Assembly (NCBI RefSeq): GCF_008634025.1
Contig: NZ_PDCM01000002.1
Coordinates: forward strand, 744,001-808,000
Reading direction: 5' to 3'
From: Streptomyces albofaciens JCM 4342
GTDB lineage: Bacteria; Actinomycetota; Actinomycetes; Streptomycetales; Streptomycetaceae
DNA: 64,000 bases
Shown: positions 16,869 through 25,154 of the stretch, in pieces
How positions within the stretch are numbered: position 1 is the stretch's first letter
How the letters are laid out: every line of letters starts with the position of its first letter
Program-made: the position numbers and the translations under genes
The notes under the pieces: generated by a model
Database searches by the model: none
Told to the model about the DNA's origin: nothing
The model's input: only the letters and a program-made list of their open reading frames with translations

Positions 16869-17768
16869 ATGCGTATACGTCGAGTACGTCGAGCCGGTAC
16901 CGCCGTCGGTGCCCTGCTCGCCGCCCTGCTCACCGTCGCCGGGTGCGGCCCGTCGCCAGCGGGAAGCGAGGGCGGGAAGACCGCCGGGGCCGAGCCGGCT
17001 TCGGCCTCGCCCACCAAGAAGGGGCCGGGCGGAGCGGGCGGGCTGCTGATGGGGGCGCGCTGGATGGTCCAGTGGGTCACCGTTGACGGCCGGGAGATCA
17101 GCGCGCCGCCACACGCCGCCTCCTGGATGGCGTTCGACTACGACAACACGGTCAAGGGCAACGACGGCTGCGTGCCCTTCCGCAGGTCCACGACCCTGAC
17201 CGACAGTGCGCTGACCTTGGGTGGGGAGTGGACGCAGGCGGCGGAGGACGGCGGGTGCCCGGCGAAGAACCGCGCCTTCGCGGAGCGGTTGCGGAAGGTC
17301 TTCGACGGTCCGCTGACGATCGCCCATCGGGTCGACAACCTCACGCTGGACCTGAAGAACCAGCAGGGCGACTACGTGGCGATCAAACTCCAGCAGCCCG
17401 AGGGGTTCTACGGCCGGCGCTGGCAGGTGCTCAGGCTGAGCGTGGGCGACAGCTACGGTCCGGACCTGCCGAAGAGCGCGTATTTCATTTTCCACGAGGA
17501 CGGGACGGTCATCGGGAACCTGGGCTGCAACGACTTCACCAGCAAGGCCGTCTTCGAGGGCGACACACTGACCATGTGGGAGCCCACCCGTCTCAGCCAA
17601 CGCACCTGTTCCCCGGACATCATGAAGGGAGAGGGGTACCTGCTCTCCATGAAGCGGAACCCGCAGACATTCACCTACTCGGTCACCCACGACACCATGA
17701 GCGCCTCCGACGATTCCGAGGGTCCGCTGCTGCGCAACGGCTACGAGTTCACCGCGCTGCCCGGCTGA
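16869..17768 (+). CDS. Lipoprotein with META/HslJ-like domains
   Basis: A 299-residue predicted lipoprotein: an Arg-rich start, a hydrophobic core and the lipobox LTVAGC, with the lipidated Cys at about residue 26, followed by a Gly/Ala/Pro/Ser linker. The mature part appears to contain two META-type repeats: WMVQWVTVDG..., with FDYDNTVKGNDGC, and RRWQVLRLSVGD..., with YFIFHEDGTVIGNLGCNDFTSKAVFEGDTL. META domains are known from HslJ, a periplasmic heat-inducible protein; here the protein would face outside the membrane. The ATG at 16869 is preferred over a TTG two codons upstream. Its 3' end overlaps the convergent SRPBCC gene by 28 bp. Confidence 0.78.
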   Translation: MRIRRVRRAGTAVGALLAALLTVAGCGPSPAGSEGGKTAGAEPASASPTKKGPGGAGGLLMGARWMVQWVTVDGREISAPPHAASWMAFDYDNTVKGNDGCVPFRRSTTLTDSALTLGGEWTQAAEDGGCPAKNRAFAERLRKVFDGPLTIAHRVDNLTLDLKNQQGDYVAIKLQQPEGFYGRRWQVLRLSVGDSYGPDLPKSAYFIFHEDGTVIGNLGCNDFTSKAVFEGDTLTMWEPTRLSQRTCSPDIMKGEGYLLSMKRNPQTFTYSVTHDTMSASDDSEGPLLRNGYEFTALPG

Positions 17769-18211
17769 TCCCGGGTCAGCGCGGCCTCGGCCGTGGCGAG
17801 GATGTTGCCGAAAGTACGGCTGAGGACCGGCCTCATGAGGAGGCGGGTCAGCGGGGCGCCGAGCAGCGGGAGACGCACTTCGGCGCGGGTGGTCCAGCAC
17901 ACCCGGGTGCCGCCGTCGGCCTCGGTGAACGTCATCCGGCCGAGTTCGTGCCGGGACGGCGGCCAACTGCGCTCGACGACGTACTCGGTGGCGTACGGCG
18001 GCTCGTACCGGGTGATCCGCTCACGGAACCAGCCGATCGCCCAGAGGTGGCTGCGCACCGCGCCGACCCCATAGGGCGCGCCCGCGCCGTGCCGGGTCAG
18101 CCGGCAGCGGAGTGCCAGCGGTGAACGCGTGTAGTGGGTGGTCGTGGTGAGCCAGGCGAACACCTCGTCCACCGGGGCGGCGATGACGCGTTCCACGGTC
18201 ACGGTTTCCAC
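17741..18211 (-). CDS. SRPBCC (START-like) family protein
   Basis: A 156-residue protein with the SRPBCC/polyketide-cyclase-like fold: METVTVERVIAAPVDEVFAWLTT at the start, a central ERITRYEPPYATEYVVERSW strand region, MTFTEADGGTRVCWTTRAEVRLP and a C-terminal helix. These small proteins bind hydrophobic ligands in the cytoplasm; no catalytic residue can be assigned. Its start overlaps the end of the upstream ECF41 sigma factor gene by 13 bp, so the two are co-transcribed and probably translationally coupled, making it a candidate partner of that sigma factor. Confidence 0.8.
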   Translation of the reverse strand: METVTVERVIAAPVDEVFAWLTTTTHYTRSPLALRCRLTRHGAGAPYGVGAVRSHLWAIGWFRERITRYEPPYATEYVVERSWPPSRHELGRMTFTEADGGTRVCWTTRAEVRLPLLGAPLTRLLMRPVLSRTFGNILATAEAALTRDQPGSAVNS

Positions 18212-19140
18212 GGCCGGGGTCCCTTCCTGTCGAGCGGGCGCACCGCGTCGGCGCGGTGCAGCTTGTCGGGGTTGCGGATGCCGTAGAGGCCGGTGATCCG
18301 TCCGTCGTGGATCTCGACCGTCAGCAGCCAGTCGAGTACGCCGTCGGTCAGGAACCGTGCCGCGGGCATGCCGTTGTAGGCGGCGGGTTCGATACGGGTC
18401 CCCTTGAGGCTCGTACGGGCCACGCGCACGATGAACCGGGCGACCTCGTCGCGGCCGACGATGGGGCGGCGCGCGGCAACCGCCTTCCCGCCGCCGTCGG
18501 AGATCTGCACGACATCCGGCGCCAGCAGGTCCATCAGCACCTGTACGTCGCCGGTCGCCGCCGCGTCCAGGAACCGCCGCACGATCTCCCGGGCGGCGTC
18601 GGAGTCCGGCTCGAAACGGCGGCGCCGCGCGTGGACGTGGCGGCGGGCGCGGTGGGCGGTCTGCCGCACGGTGGCCTCGCTCTTGCCGACCGACGCGGCG
18701 ATCTCACCGTGGGTGTAGCCGAACACGTCGTGCAGCACGAACACGGCGCGTTCGGTCGGATTCAGCGTCTCCAGGACGAGCAGCATGGCCATCGACACCG
18801 ATTCGGCCAGGAGCACGTCGTCGCTCGCCTCGGGCGCGGTACGGATCGGCTCGGGCAGCCACGCGCCCACGTAGTCCTCGCGCCGTGCCCGGGCCGCGCG
18901 CAGGTGGTTGAGGGCCTGCCGGGTCACCGTACGGACCAGGTAGGCGCGCGGGTGCCGGACCGTGGCCGGATCGACCGCGCGCCAGCGCAGGTAGCTCTCC
19001 TGCAGCACGTCCTCGGCGTCGGTGACACTGCCCAGCATCTCGTAGGCGATGGTGAACAGCAGTCCGCGGTGCTCGGTGAACGTGTCCCCGGCGTCCGCAG
19101 GGCCCTCGGCGTCCCCAGCGTCCTTGGTGTGCTCATCCAT
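18199..19140 (-). CDS. ECF41-type RNA polymerase sigma factor with SnoaL-like C-terminal domain
   Basis: A 313-residue sigma factor. Region 2 (FTEHRGLLFTIAYEMLGSVTDAEDVLQE...) and region 4 (LNPTERAVFVLHDVFGYTHGEIAASVGKSEATVRQTAHRARR) are followed by a ~120-residue SnoaL/NTF2-like domain. That domain carries the two motifs diagnostic of ECF41: DGGGK and NPDKL (here ISDGGGK and RNPDKLHR). In this group the C-terminal extension acts in cis as the regulatory element instead of a separate anti-sigma factor. The ATG at 19140 follows a GGGGGCGGG stretch. ECF41 genes usually neighbour a carboxymuconolactone decarboxylase or oxidoreductase; here the overlapping downstream gene is an SRPBCC protein. 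Confidence 0.9.
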   Translation of the reverse strand: MDEHTKDAGDAEGPADAGDTFTEHRGLLFTIAYEMLGSVTDAEDVLQESYLRWRAVDPATVRHPRAYLVRTVTRQALNHLRAARARREDYVGAWLPEPIRTAPEASDDVLLAESVSMAMLLVLETLNPTERAVFVLHDVFGYTHGEIAASVGKSEATVRQTAHRARRHVHARRRRFEPDSDAAREIVRRFLDAAATGDVQVLMDLLAPDVVQISDGGGKAVAARRPIVGRDEVARFIVRVARTSLKGTRIEPAAYNGMPAARFLTDGVLDWLLTVEIHDGRITGLYGIRNPDKLHRADAVRPLDRKGPRPWKP

Positions 19141-19277
19141 GTCCCGCCCCCGACCCGACCGCACCGTGACGAACCGACATCGCCCTGCCTTTCTCTTCGC
19201 CTGCCCATCGGGACACTTCGCGGCGGCGAAACGTGACAGGGGCGGCCCGGCTGTTCTCGGCCGTCCGCCGGCCGCGG

Positions 19278-20057
19278 CTACTCGCCGGCGGCCGGGCGCG
19301 ACGGAGCCGCCCTGGCCTTGGCCACCGCGGCCGCCAACTGCTCCTGTACCGCCTCCGGCAGCGCGCCCCCTTGCACACTGTCCACCAGGTCCCGGGCCAG
19401 GAAGTGCAGCTTGGTGTTGGTGTTCTGGGAGGCCGTGACCAGCACGGCCCAGGCCGCCTCGGGGCTGAGCGTGAAGGTGGCCATCAGTATGCCGCGGGCC
19501 AGGTCGATGACCGGGCGGGTCTGCATGGCGCGGCGCAGCTGGGCGACTTCCGCGGGCAGCCCTTGGCGGGAGTCCTCGTGCGCGTCCTGTTGACGGTCCT
19601 GGTGCGGGACCGCGCCGTCGACGGTGGGACACGGGACGCACGGACCGTACGGCCGCGGGGAGATGAACAGCTTCCGGGCTCCGGTCAGGTCCAGGAGCCT
19701 TTCGACCGCGCGGCTGCTGGAGCGGACGACGACGGTCTTGCCCTGCGCGAGGGCCCGCGTGCGCAGACGCAGCAGCATGTTCAGTCCGGCGCAGTCGAAG
19801 AACGGGACCGCGTCGAGGTGGAGGTCGAGCCCCCGGACCGACCGGCTCAGGGCCTCGTACAGGTCGTGTCCGATCTCCTCGCAGGCGTCCAGGTCCAGTT
19901 CACCCTGCACGGCCACCCTGGTCCGGCCGTCGCCGGGGAAGGCGTCGAGCCGCGTCAGACGGGGCGGGTACGCGGCCGGCGGGCCGCCGTTCCCGTCGGC
20001 TCCGGTGACGGCCTCGGGGGGAGGAGACGCCCAGGGCGCAGCTTCCGGCATGGCCAT
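19278..20057 (-). CDS. STAS-ANTAR fusion regulator
   Basis: A 259-residue cytoplasmic protein joining two domains. Residues ~40-135 form a STAS (anti-sigma-factor antagonist-like) domain: RVAVQGELDLDACEEIGHDLYEAL, LDLHLDAVPFFDCAGLNMLLRLRTRA, with Cys where the phosphorylated Ser/Thr of many SpoIIAA proteins lies (DCAGL versus DSSGL). After a short Gln/Asp/His-rich linker, residues ~165-225 form an ANTAR RNA-binding domain (QLRRAMQTRPVIDLARGILMATFTLSPEAAWAVLVTASQNTNTKL). ANTAR proteins prevent transcription termination by binding paired RNA hairpins. It is divergent from a winged-helix gene, 125 bp apart. Confidence 0.85.
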   Translation of the reverse strand: MAMPEAAPWASPPPEAVTGADGNGGPPAAYPPRLTRLDAFPGDGRTRVAVQGELDLDACEEIGHDLYEALSRSVRGLDLHLDAVPFFDCAGLNMLLRLRTRALAQGKTVVVRSSSRAVERLLDLTGARKLFISPRPYGPCVPCPTVDGAVPHQDRQQDAHEDSRQGLPAEVAQLRRAMQTRPVIDLARGILMATFTLSPEAAWAVLVTASQNTNTKLHFLARDLVDSVQGGALPEAVQEQLAAAVAKARAAPSRPAAGE

Positions 20058-20124
20058 TCCTTCCCGTCATCGGCTGGGCCGCTTCCCTCCAGACTTGCCG
20101 ACCGAGGGACACACGTCAACTAAT

Positions 20125-20144
20125 ACACGAAATACTGTACGTGT
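20125..20144. promoter_or_regulatory. Inverted repeat in divergent promoter region
   Basis: ACACG (20125-20129) and CGTGT (20140-20144) flank a 10-base AT-richer spacer midway between the STAS-ANTAR and winged-helix genes, and related ACACGT half-sites occur on both sides (about 20112 and 20151). This is a plausible operator for the winged-helix protein. Confidence 0.35.
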
Positions 20145-20147
20145 TTA

Positions 20148-20176
20148 GGGACACGTGAACGCAAGGTCGCTAGACT
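20148..20176 (+). promoter_or_regulatory. Promoter for leaderless winged-helix gene
   Basis: GGGACA (20148-20153) and TAGACT (20171-20176) are separated by 17 bases. The -10 element ends 6 bases before the ATG at 20183, so transcription would begin at or beside the start codon, giving a leaderless mRNA; no Shine-Dalgarno is present. Confidence 0.5.
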
Positions 20177-20182
20177 GGCGCC

Positions 20183-20551
20183 ATGGATGGACTGTCCGAG
20201 TCGCAGAACGGAGTGCCCGAACCGCACACGGGGTGGACGTTCGTGACCAACCACGCCCGGGTGCTGGCGGCCATCGCGGACAATCGCCACGCCCGCATCC
20301 GGGACATCGCCGCCCACTGCAGGCTGACCGAGCGCGCTGTTCAAAAGATCATTGCTGACCTGGAGCGCGACGGGTACCTGTCCCACACCCGCGAGGGCCG
20401 CAGCAACATCTACGAGATCGATCCCGGCAAGGTGCTGCGCCACCCCGCCGAAGCCGGCCTGACCGTCGCGTCGCTGCTCTCCCTGCTCGTCCAGGACGAA
20501 GCGCACCGCACGCACCCCGACGACGAGCGGCGGCGTCAGCGCACGGGCTGA
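20183..20551 (+). CDS. Winged helix-turn-helix transcriptional regulator
   Basis: A 122-residue DNA-binding protein. Residues ~15-85 form a MarR/ArsR-like winged HTH: WTFVTNHARVLAAIADNRHARIRDIAAHCRLTERAVQKIIADLERDGYLSHTREGRSNIYEI. A short C-terminal helix follows, ending in a charged Asp/Glu/Arg tail. There is no ligand or metal site that I recognise. It appears leaderless from the promoter at 20148-20176, and inverted ACACG/CGTGT half-sites in the shared promoter region suggest that it controls itself and the divergent STAS-ANTAR gene. Confidence 0.8.
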   Translation: MDGLSESQNGVPEPHTGWTFVTNHARVLAAIADNRHARIRDIAAHCRLTERAVQKIIADLERDGYLSHTREGRSNIYEIDPGKVLRHPAEAGLTVASLLSLLVQDEAHRTHPDDERRRQRTG

Positions 20552-20693
20552 GCGCGCCCTCGGGCCACCGGACGCTCCACGGCATCTCTTGGTTGTACGG
20601 AAATCGGCTGATTGCCCGGGGCGTCCGGTGCCTCTTTGATGAGCGGGTCCCGTGTGCGCGGGCGGACGTGACCTCCTCTTTCGAAGGGTGACC

Positions 20694-21848
20694 ATGAGAC
20701 GGCTCTTACGCGCGGGGCGTACGTCCCGCGTGACGCGTGCGGCCGCTGCCGCGGTCGTGACCTCGGCCTGTGCCGCCGCCCTGCTGCCGGGCACGGCACA
20801 GGCCCGGCCCACAGCAGGCGCGGCAAGCACGGAGCGGGTGAGCACCACCTCGGACGGGGGCCAGGCGGACGGCCTGTCGGACGGGGCGTCGATCAGCGCG
20901 GACGGGCGGTACGTCGCCTTCTGGTCGGCCGCGCCGAACCTGGGCGCCGACCACTACCGGGCCCTGCTGCTCAAGGACTTGGCCTCCGGGCAGGTCACCC
21001 GGGTGCCGGGGGCCAAGTCGTACGGCGGCAGCCATACGGCGATCAGTGACGACGGCCGGTACGTCGGCTACGGGTCGGGCACCCGCTACGCGTCGGCCTA
21101 CGTCCACGACCGGGTCACCGGCCGCAGCACCCAGGTCAGCAGCGCCGAGCTGAGCAGCGTCGACTCGCTCGGCGCCGACGGCCGCTACGCCGCCGTGACG
21201 ATCGGCAGCCGCAACCCGGACAGGCCCGCCCGGCTGCTCGTCCGGGACCTGACCGACGGCACCGACGAGCGGATCGACCCGCAGCAGACCCCGACGGGCC
21301 ATCCGTCCGTCAGCAACGGTTCGCTCAGCGGCGACGGGCGGCTGCTCGCCTTCGCCACCGGTCCGCGCGGCGGCGCGTACGACATCTTCGTCAAGGACCG
21401 GATCGACGGGACCGTCCGGCAGGTGGACGTACCGCTGGACGGGGTACAGGACGACAAGCGGAGCCGGCTGGCGCAGATCAGCCGGGACGGCCGCCACGTG
21501 CTCTTCGATTCCGAGTCCGGCAACCTGGTCCCCGGGACCACCGCGCCCGGCCGGCACGCCTACCTCCGCGATCTGCGGACCGGCACCACCGTACGGCTCG
21601 CGCCGGCCGGTGCCTCCGCGGTGGCGGTCAGCGGCGACGGGCGGAAGGTGCTGCTGTCCGAGGAGGACCGGCTCACGCTGCTGGACGTGCGTACCGGTAG
21701 ACGTACCGCGGTCGGCCCGGCCGCACGGGCCGTTCCGGGCTCGGTCACCCGGGGCGGCGAGGCGGTGGCCTTCACCTCCGAAGCCGCCGACCTCGTGCCC
21801 GGTGACACCAACGCGGCCGCCGACGTGTTCGTACGCCGCCCCGGCTGA
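20694..21848 (+). CDS. Secreted TolB/WD40-like beta-propeller protein
   Basis: A 384-residue exported protein. The ATG at 20694 follows GAAGGG and opens a signal peptide (MRRLLRAGRTSRVTRAAAAAVVTS...GTAQA). The mature part is built of repeated blades with the PD40-like pattern S.DGRYVAF: ISADGRYVAFWS, ISDDGRYVGYGS, LGADGRYAAVT, LSGDGRLLAFAT, ISRDGRHVLFDS, VSGDGRKVLLS, and a last blade ending FTSEAADLVPGDTNAAADVFVRR. Six to seven blades fit a closed propeller. No catalytic residues are evident; a binding or scaffold role outside the cell is likely. It converges on the FAD/Fe-S dehydrogenase gene, 20 bp apart. Confidence 0.82.
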   Translation: MRRLLRAGRTSRVTRAAAAAVVTSACAAALLPGTAQARPTAGAASTERVSTTSDGGQADGLSDGASISADGRYVAFWSAAPNLGADHYRALLLKDLASGQVTRVPGAKSYGGSHTAISDDGRYVGYGSGTRYASAYVHDRVTGRSTQVSSAELSSVDSLGADGRYAAVTIGSRNPDRPARLLVRDLTDGTDERIDPQQTPTGHPSVSNGSLSGDGRLLAFATGPRGGAYDIFVKDRIDGTVRQVDVPLDGVQDDKRSRLAQISRDGRHVLFDSESGNLVPGTTAPGRHAYLRDLRTGTTVRLAPAGASAVAVSGDGRKVLLSEEDRLTLLDVRTGRRTAVGPAARAVPGSVTRGGEAVAFTSEAADLVPGDTNAAADVFVRRPG

Positions 21849-21868
21849 CCGTCCGGGGCGGCCGTGGC

Positions 21869-24800
21869 TCAGGTACGGCGCCGGACGAGAGCCACCGCGC
21901 CGCAGCCGAGCGCCGCGGCCACGGCCGCCGCGGTGATCATCCGGGCGTCGCGGGGGCGCACACCGGGCCGGGGGACCTTGCGTTCCGGGTGGTGGGCGGG
22001 CGCGGCGCCGTCCAGGCCGAGGGCGAGCGCCTCGGCCAGGTGCAGGGCCCGCCGCCCGGTGCCGGACTGCTCGATCTGGGTGCGGCAGCTGAAGCCGTCG
22101 GAGATGACCAGGGCGCTGGGGGCGGTGGCGCGCACGGCGGGCAGGACGCCCTGTTCGGCGACGGCCATGGACACGTCGTAGTGGTCCTTCTCGAAGCCGA
22201 AGTTGCCGGCCAGGCCGCAGCAGCCCTCGTCCAGCACGTCGGCGTCGATCCCGGCGCGGCGCATCAGCTCCCGGTCGGGGTCGGCCTTCATGACGGCGTG
22301 CTGGTGGCAGTGCGTCTGTACGGTGGCGGCGCGGGCGAGTCGGGGCGGCTGCCAGTCGGGGGCGCGGCGCACCAGCAGTTCCGCGAGGGTGTGGAACTGG
22401 TCGGCCAGGCGCTGCACGTCGGTGTCGTGCGGCAGCAGTTCGGGGGCGTCGGCGCGGAAGACGGCGGTGCACGACGGTTCCAGGCCGACGATGGGCGTAC
22501 CGGCTTCGAGCCACGGCCGCAGGATCCGGGTCGTGCGGTGCAGCGTGCGTTTGGCGGTGTCCAGCTGGCCGGTGGAGATCCAGGTCAGCCCGCAGCACAC
22601 GGCTTGAGTGGGCACCGTCACCCGGAATCCGGCGTCCTCCAGGACACGGACGGCCGACCGGGCGATGTTCGGGTGGAAGTACGTGCTGAAGGTGTCCGGC
22701 CACAGCACGACGGTGCGGGGGTCGGCGGGGTCGGGCTCGGGCCGGTTCTGCGCGCGCCACCACTGGAGGAAGGACTGTTCCGCGAAGACGGGCGCGTCGC
22801 GCCGGGTGGCGACACCCGCCAGGCGCTTGCCGAGGCCGCCGATCACGGGAGCGTGCAGGGCCGCGTTGACCAGCCGGGGCGCGGCGCGGGAGGCCAGGGC
22901 CCACAGGGGCAGCCAGCCCAGCGCGTAGTGCGCGGCCGGGCGCAGCCGTCCCTTGTAGTGGTGGGCGAGGAATTCGGCCTTGTATGTGGCCATGTCCACG
23001 CCGGTCGGGCAGTCGGACTTGCAGCCCTTGCAGGCCAGGCACAGGTCGAGGGCGTCCTTGACCTCGGTGCTGCGCCAGCCGTCGGTCACCGCCGAGTCCG
23101 CGTGGCCGCCGAGCATTTCGAACAGCAGCCGGGCGCGGCCGCGGGTGGAGTGCTCCTCCTCGCCGGTGGCGCGGTACGAGGGGCACATCACGCCGCCGCG
23201 GTGGCTGCGGCAGTTGCCGATGCCGACGCAGCGCAGGACGGCGCGGGTGAAGTCGTGGTCGTCCTCCGGGTAGCCGAAGTGGGTTTCGCCGTACGTGGGG
23301 CGCCAGTGCGAGCCCAGGCGCAGGTTCTCGTCGACGCGGTAGGGGCTGGTCACCTTGCCGGGGTTCATCCGGTTGTCCGGGTCGAAGAGGGCCTTCAGCT
23401 CGCCGAAGGCCCGGACCAGCCGGTCGCCGAACATGACCGGCAGCAGTTCCGCGCGCGACTGCCCGTCGCCGTGTTCGCCGGAGAGGGACCCGCCGTAGGA
23501 GGTGACGAGTTCGGCGGCCCGGAAGAGGAAGTCGCGGAAGTCCCGGATGCCGTCGGCGGAGGTCAGGGCGAAGGGGATCCGGGTGTGGACGCAGCCCTGG
23601 CCGAAGTGGCCGTAGAGGGTGGCGTGCTCGTAGCCGTACTCGCGCAGGAGGGAGGTGAGGTCGCGCAGGTAGTCGCCCAGCCGCTCCGGGGGTGCGGCGG
23701 AGTCCTCCCAGCCCTCCCAGGTGTCGCGGCCGTCCGGCGGGCGGGCGGTGACGCCGAGCCCCGCCTCCCGGGCCCGGAGCATCTTCTGTTCGCGCTTCGG
23801 GTCGTCGGAGAAGGCCACGTTGTCGTCGTCCTCGTCGCGTCCCATGGCCTTCAGCAGGCCGTGCGCCTGCTGGTCGACCTGCTCGCGGGAGTCCCCGGCG
23901 AACTGGATCAGCAGCCAGCTCTCCCCGGCGGGCAGGTTGTCGAGGGAGTCGGTGTGGGCGTTCTCCTCGCGCATGAGCTGGGCCATCCGGCCGTCCAGGG
24001 CTTCGAGCTGGCTGGGCTCGCAGTGCTGGAGGGCCTTCGGTACGTCGTCGGCGGCGGAGGCGATGTCCGGATAGCCGATGACGAGCAGCGCCTCGTACTC
24101 GGGGACCGGCACCAGCTCCAGCTCCGCGTGCAGCACGGTGACGAGGGTGCCCTCGCTGCCGACGAGGGCGCGGGCGACGTCGAACCCGTTCTCCGGCAGG
24201 AGCGAGTCGAGGTTGTAGCCGGAGACGCGGCGCGGGATGCGCGGGTAGCCGCGGCGGATCTCGGCGAGGTTGCGGTCGGCCAGGTCGCGCAGTCCCCGGT
24301 GGATCTCGGCCCGGCGCCCGCCCTCGGCGACGATCCGCTCGTACTCCTCGTCCGAGGTCGGGCCGACCCAGAAGCGGGCGCCGTCGTAGGTGAGGACCTC
24401 CAGCCGCCGCACGTTGTCGACCGTCTTGCCGTACGCCTGCGCCGACGCGCCGCAGGAGTTGTTGCCGATCATGCCGCCCAGCGCGCAGTGGCTGTGCGTC
24501 GAGGGTTTGGGCCCGAACTGCAACCGGTGGTCGGACAGTTGGCGGTTCAGTTCGTCCAGGACGATGCCGGGCTCGACGACGCAGGTACGTGCTTCCGGGT
24601 CGACCGAGACCAGGCCGTGGCAGTACTTGGTCCAGTCGATCACCACGGCGGCGTTGGCGCACTGCCCGGCCAGGCTCGTACCGCCGCCGCGGGAGAGCAC
24701 CGGCACGCCGTGTTCGGCGCAGACCGCGACGGCGGCGACGGCCGCGTCCACGGTGCGCGGTACGACCACGCCGATGGGCACCTGGCGGTAGTTCGAGCCG

Positions 24801-24961
24801 TCGGTCGCGTACGCGCCGCGGCTGCCGGCGTCGAAGCGGACCTCGCCGTCCACGCGCCGGCGCAGCGCGGCCTCCAGCGCGGCCGGGTCCGCGCCGCCGT
24901 CCCGGCCCTCCGCGCCGCCCGGCGCGCGCGTGCGGCGGCCTGCGTCCGGTTCCTTGTCCAC
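21869..24961 (-). CDS. FAD-linked oxidase / Fe-S (GlpC/GlcF-type) fusion dehydrogenase
   Basis: A 1030-residue fusion of GlcD-like and GlcF-like modules. Residues ~35-210 are the FAD-binding PCMH domain (VPVLSRGGGTSLAGQC, LGGMIGNNSCG), ~240-530 the FAD-oxidase C domain, ~580-690 an Fe-S segment with CRSHRGGVMCP and CLACKGCKSDCP ligands, and ~720-980 two CCG (heterodisulfide-reductase-like) modules with VCCGL and GCCGLAGNFG. The protein therefore oxidises a 2-hydroxy acid such as D-lactate or glycolate and passes electrons to a membrane acceptor. A hydrophobic segment at the extreme C-terminus (MITAAAVAAALGCGAVALVRRR) could anchor it, which is unusual for the family. Substrate is not determinable from sequence. 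Confidence 0.86.
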   Translation of the reverse strand: MDKEPDAGRRTRAPGGAEGRDGGADPAALEAALRRRVDGEVRFDAGSRGAYATDGSNYRQVPIGVVVPRTVDAAVAAVAVCAEHGVPVLSRGGGTSLAGQCANAAVVIDWTKYCHGLVSVDPEARTCVVEPGIVLDELNRQLSDHRLQFGPKPSTHSHCALGGMIGNNSCGASAQAYGKTVDNVRRLEVLTYDGARFWVGPTSDEEYERIVAEGGRRAEIHRGLRDLADRNLAEIRRGYPRIPRRVSGYNLDSLLPENGFDVARALVGSEGTLVTVLHAELELVPVPEYEALLVIGYPDIASAADDVPKALQHCEPSQLEALDGRMAQLMREENAHTDSLDNLPAGESWLLIQFAGDSREQVDQQAHGLLKAMGRDEDDDNVAFSDDPKREQKMLRAREAGLGVTARPPDGRDTWEGWEDSAAPPERLGDYLRDLTSLLREYGYEHATLYGHFGQGCVHTRIPFALTSADGIRDFRDFLFRAAELVTSYGGSLSGEHGDGQSRAELLPVMFGDRLVRAFGELKALFDPDNRMNPGKVTSPYRVDENLRLGSHWRPTYGETHFGYPEDDHDFTRAVLRCVGIGNCRSHRGGVMCPSYRATGEEEHSTRGRARLLFEMLGGHADSAVTDGWRSTEVKDALDLCLACKGCKSDCPTGVDMATYKAEFLAHHYKGRLRPAAHYALGWLPLWALASRAAPRLVNAALHAPVIGGLGKRLAGVATRRDAPVFAEQSFLQWWRAQNRPEPDPADPRTVVLWPDTFSTYFHPNIARSAVRVLEDAGFRVTVPTQAVCCGLTWISTGQLDTAKRTLHRTTRILRPWLEAGTPIVGLEPSCTAVFRADAPELLPHDTDVQRLADQFHTLAELLVRRAPDWQPPRLARAATVQTHCHQHAVMKADPDRELMRRAGIDADVLDEGCCGLAGNFGFEKDHYDVSMAVAEQGVLPAVRATAPSALVISDGFSCRTQIEQSGTGRRALHLAEALALGLDGAAPAHHPERKVPRPGVRPRDARMITAAAVAAALGCGAVALVRRRT

Positions 24962-25154
24962 GAGGCGTCCTCCTGTTCCCTGACGTCCGACGGCGGCTCC
25001 AGCGTCGGATTCCGCTGCTCATCGGGTACCGCGCCACGCGGGCTCTACCCTCTTTGCCGCATCTGTTCCGTTCTCCCGGTCACCGTGACCGTGCCGTTCT
25101 CCCGGCAGCCGTTACGCCGTTCGGTGGATGGCCGCGCCCCGGGCCGGGGCCGGG

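Noticed and set aside
20706..25037. Very long minus-strand open frame spanning several genes
   Set aside because: It runs antisense to the beta-propeller gene and in another frame of the FAD/Fe-S gene; its translation is Arg/Pro/Gly-rich with no domains. High third-position GC makes such shadow frames common.
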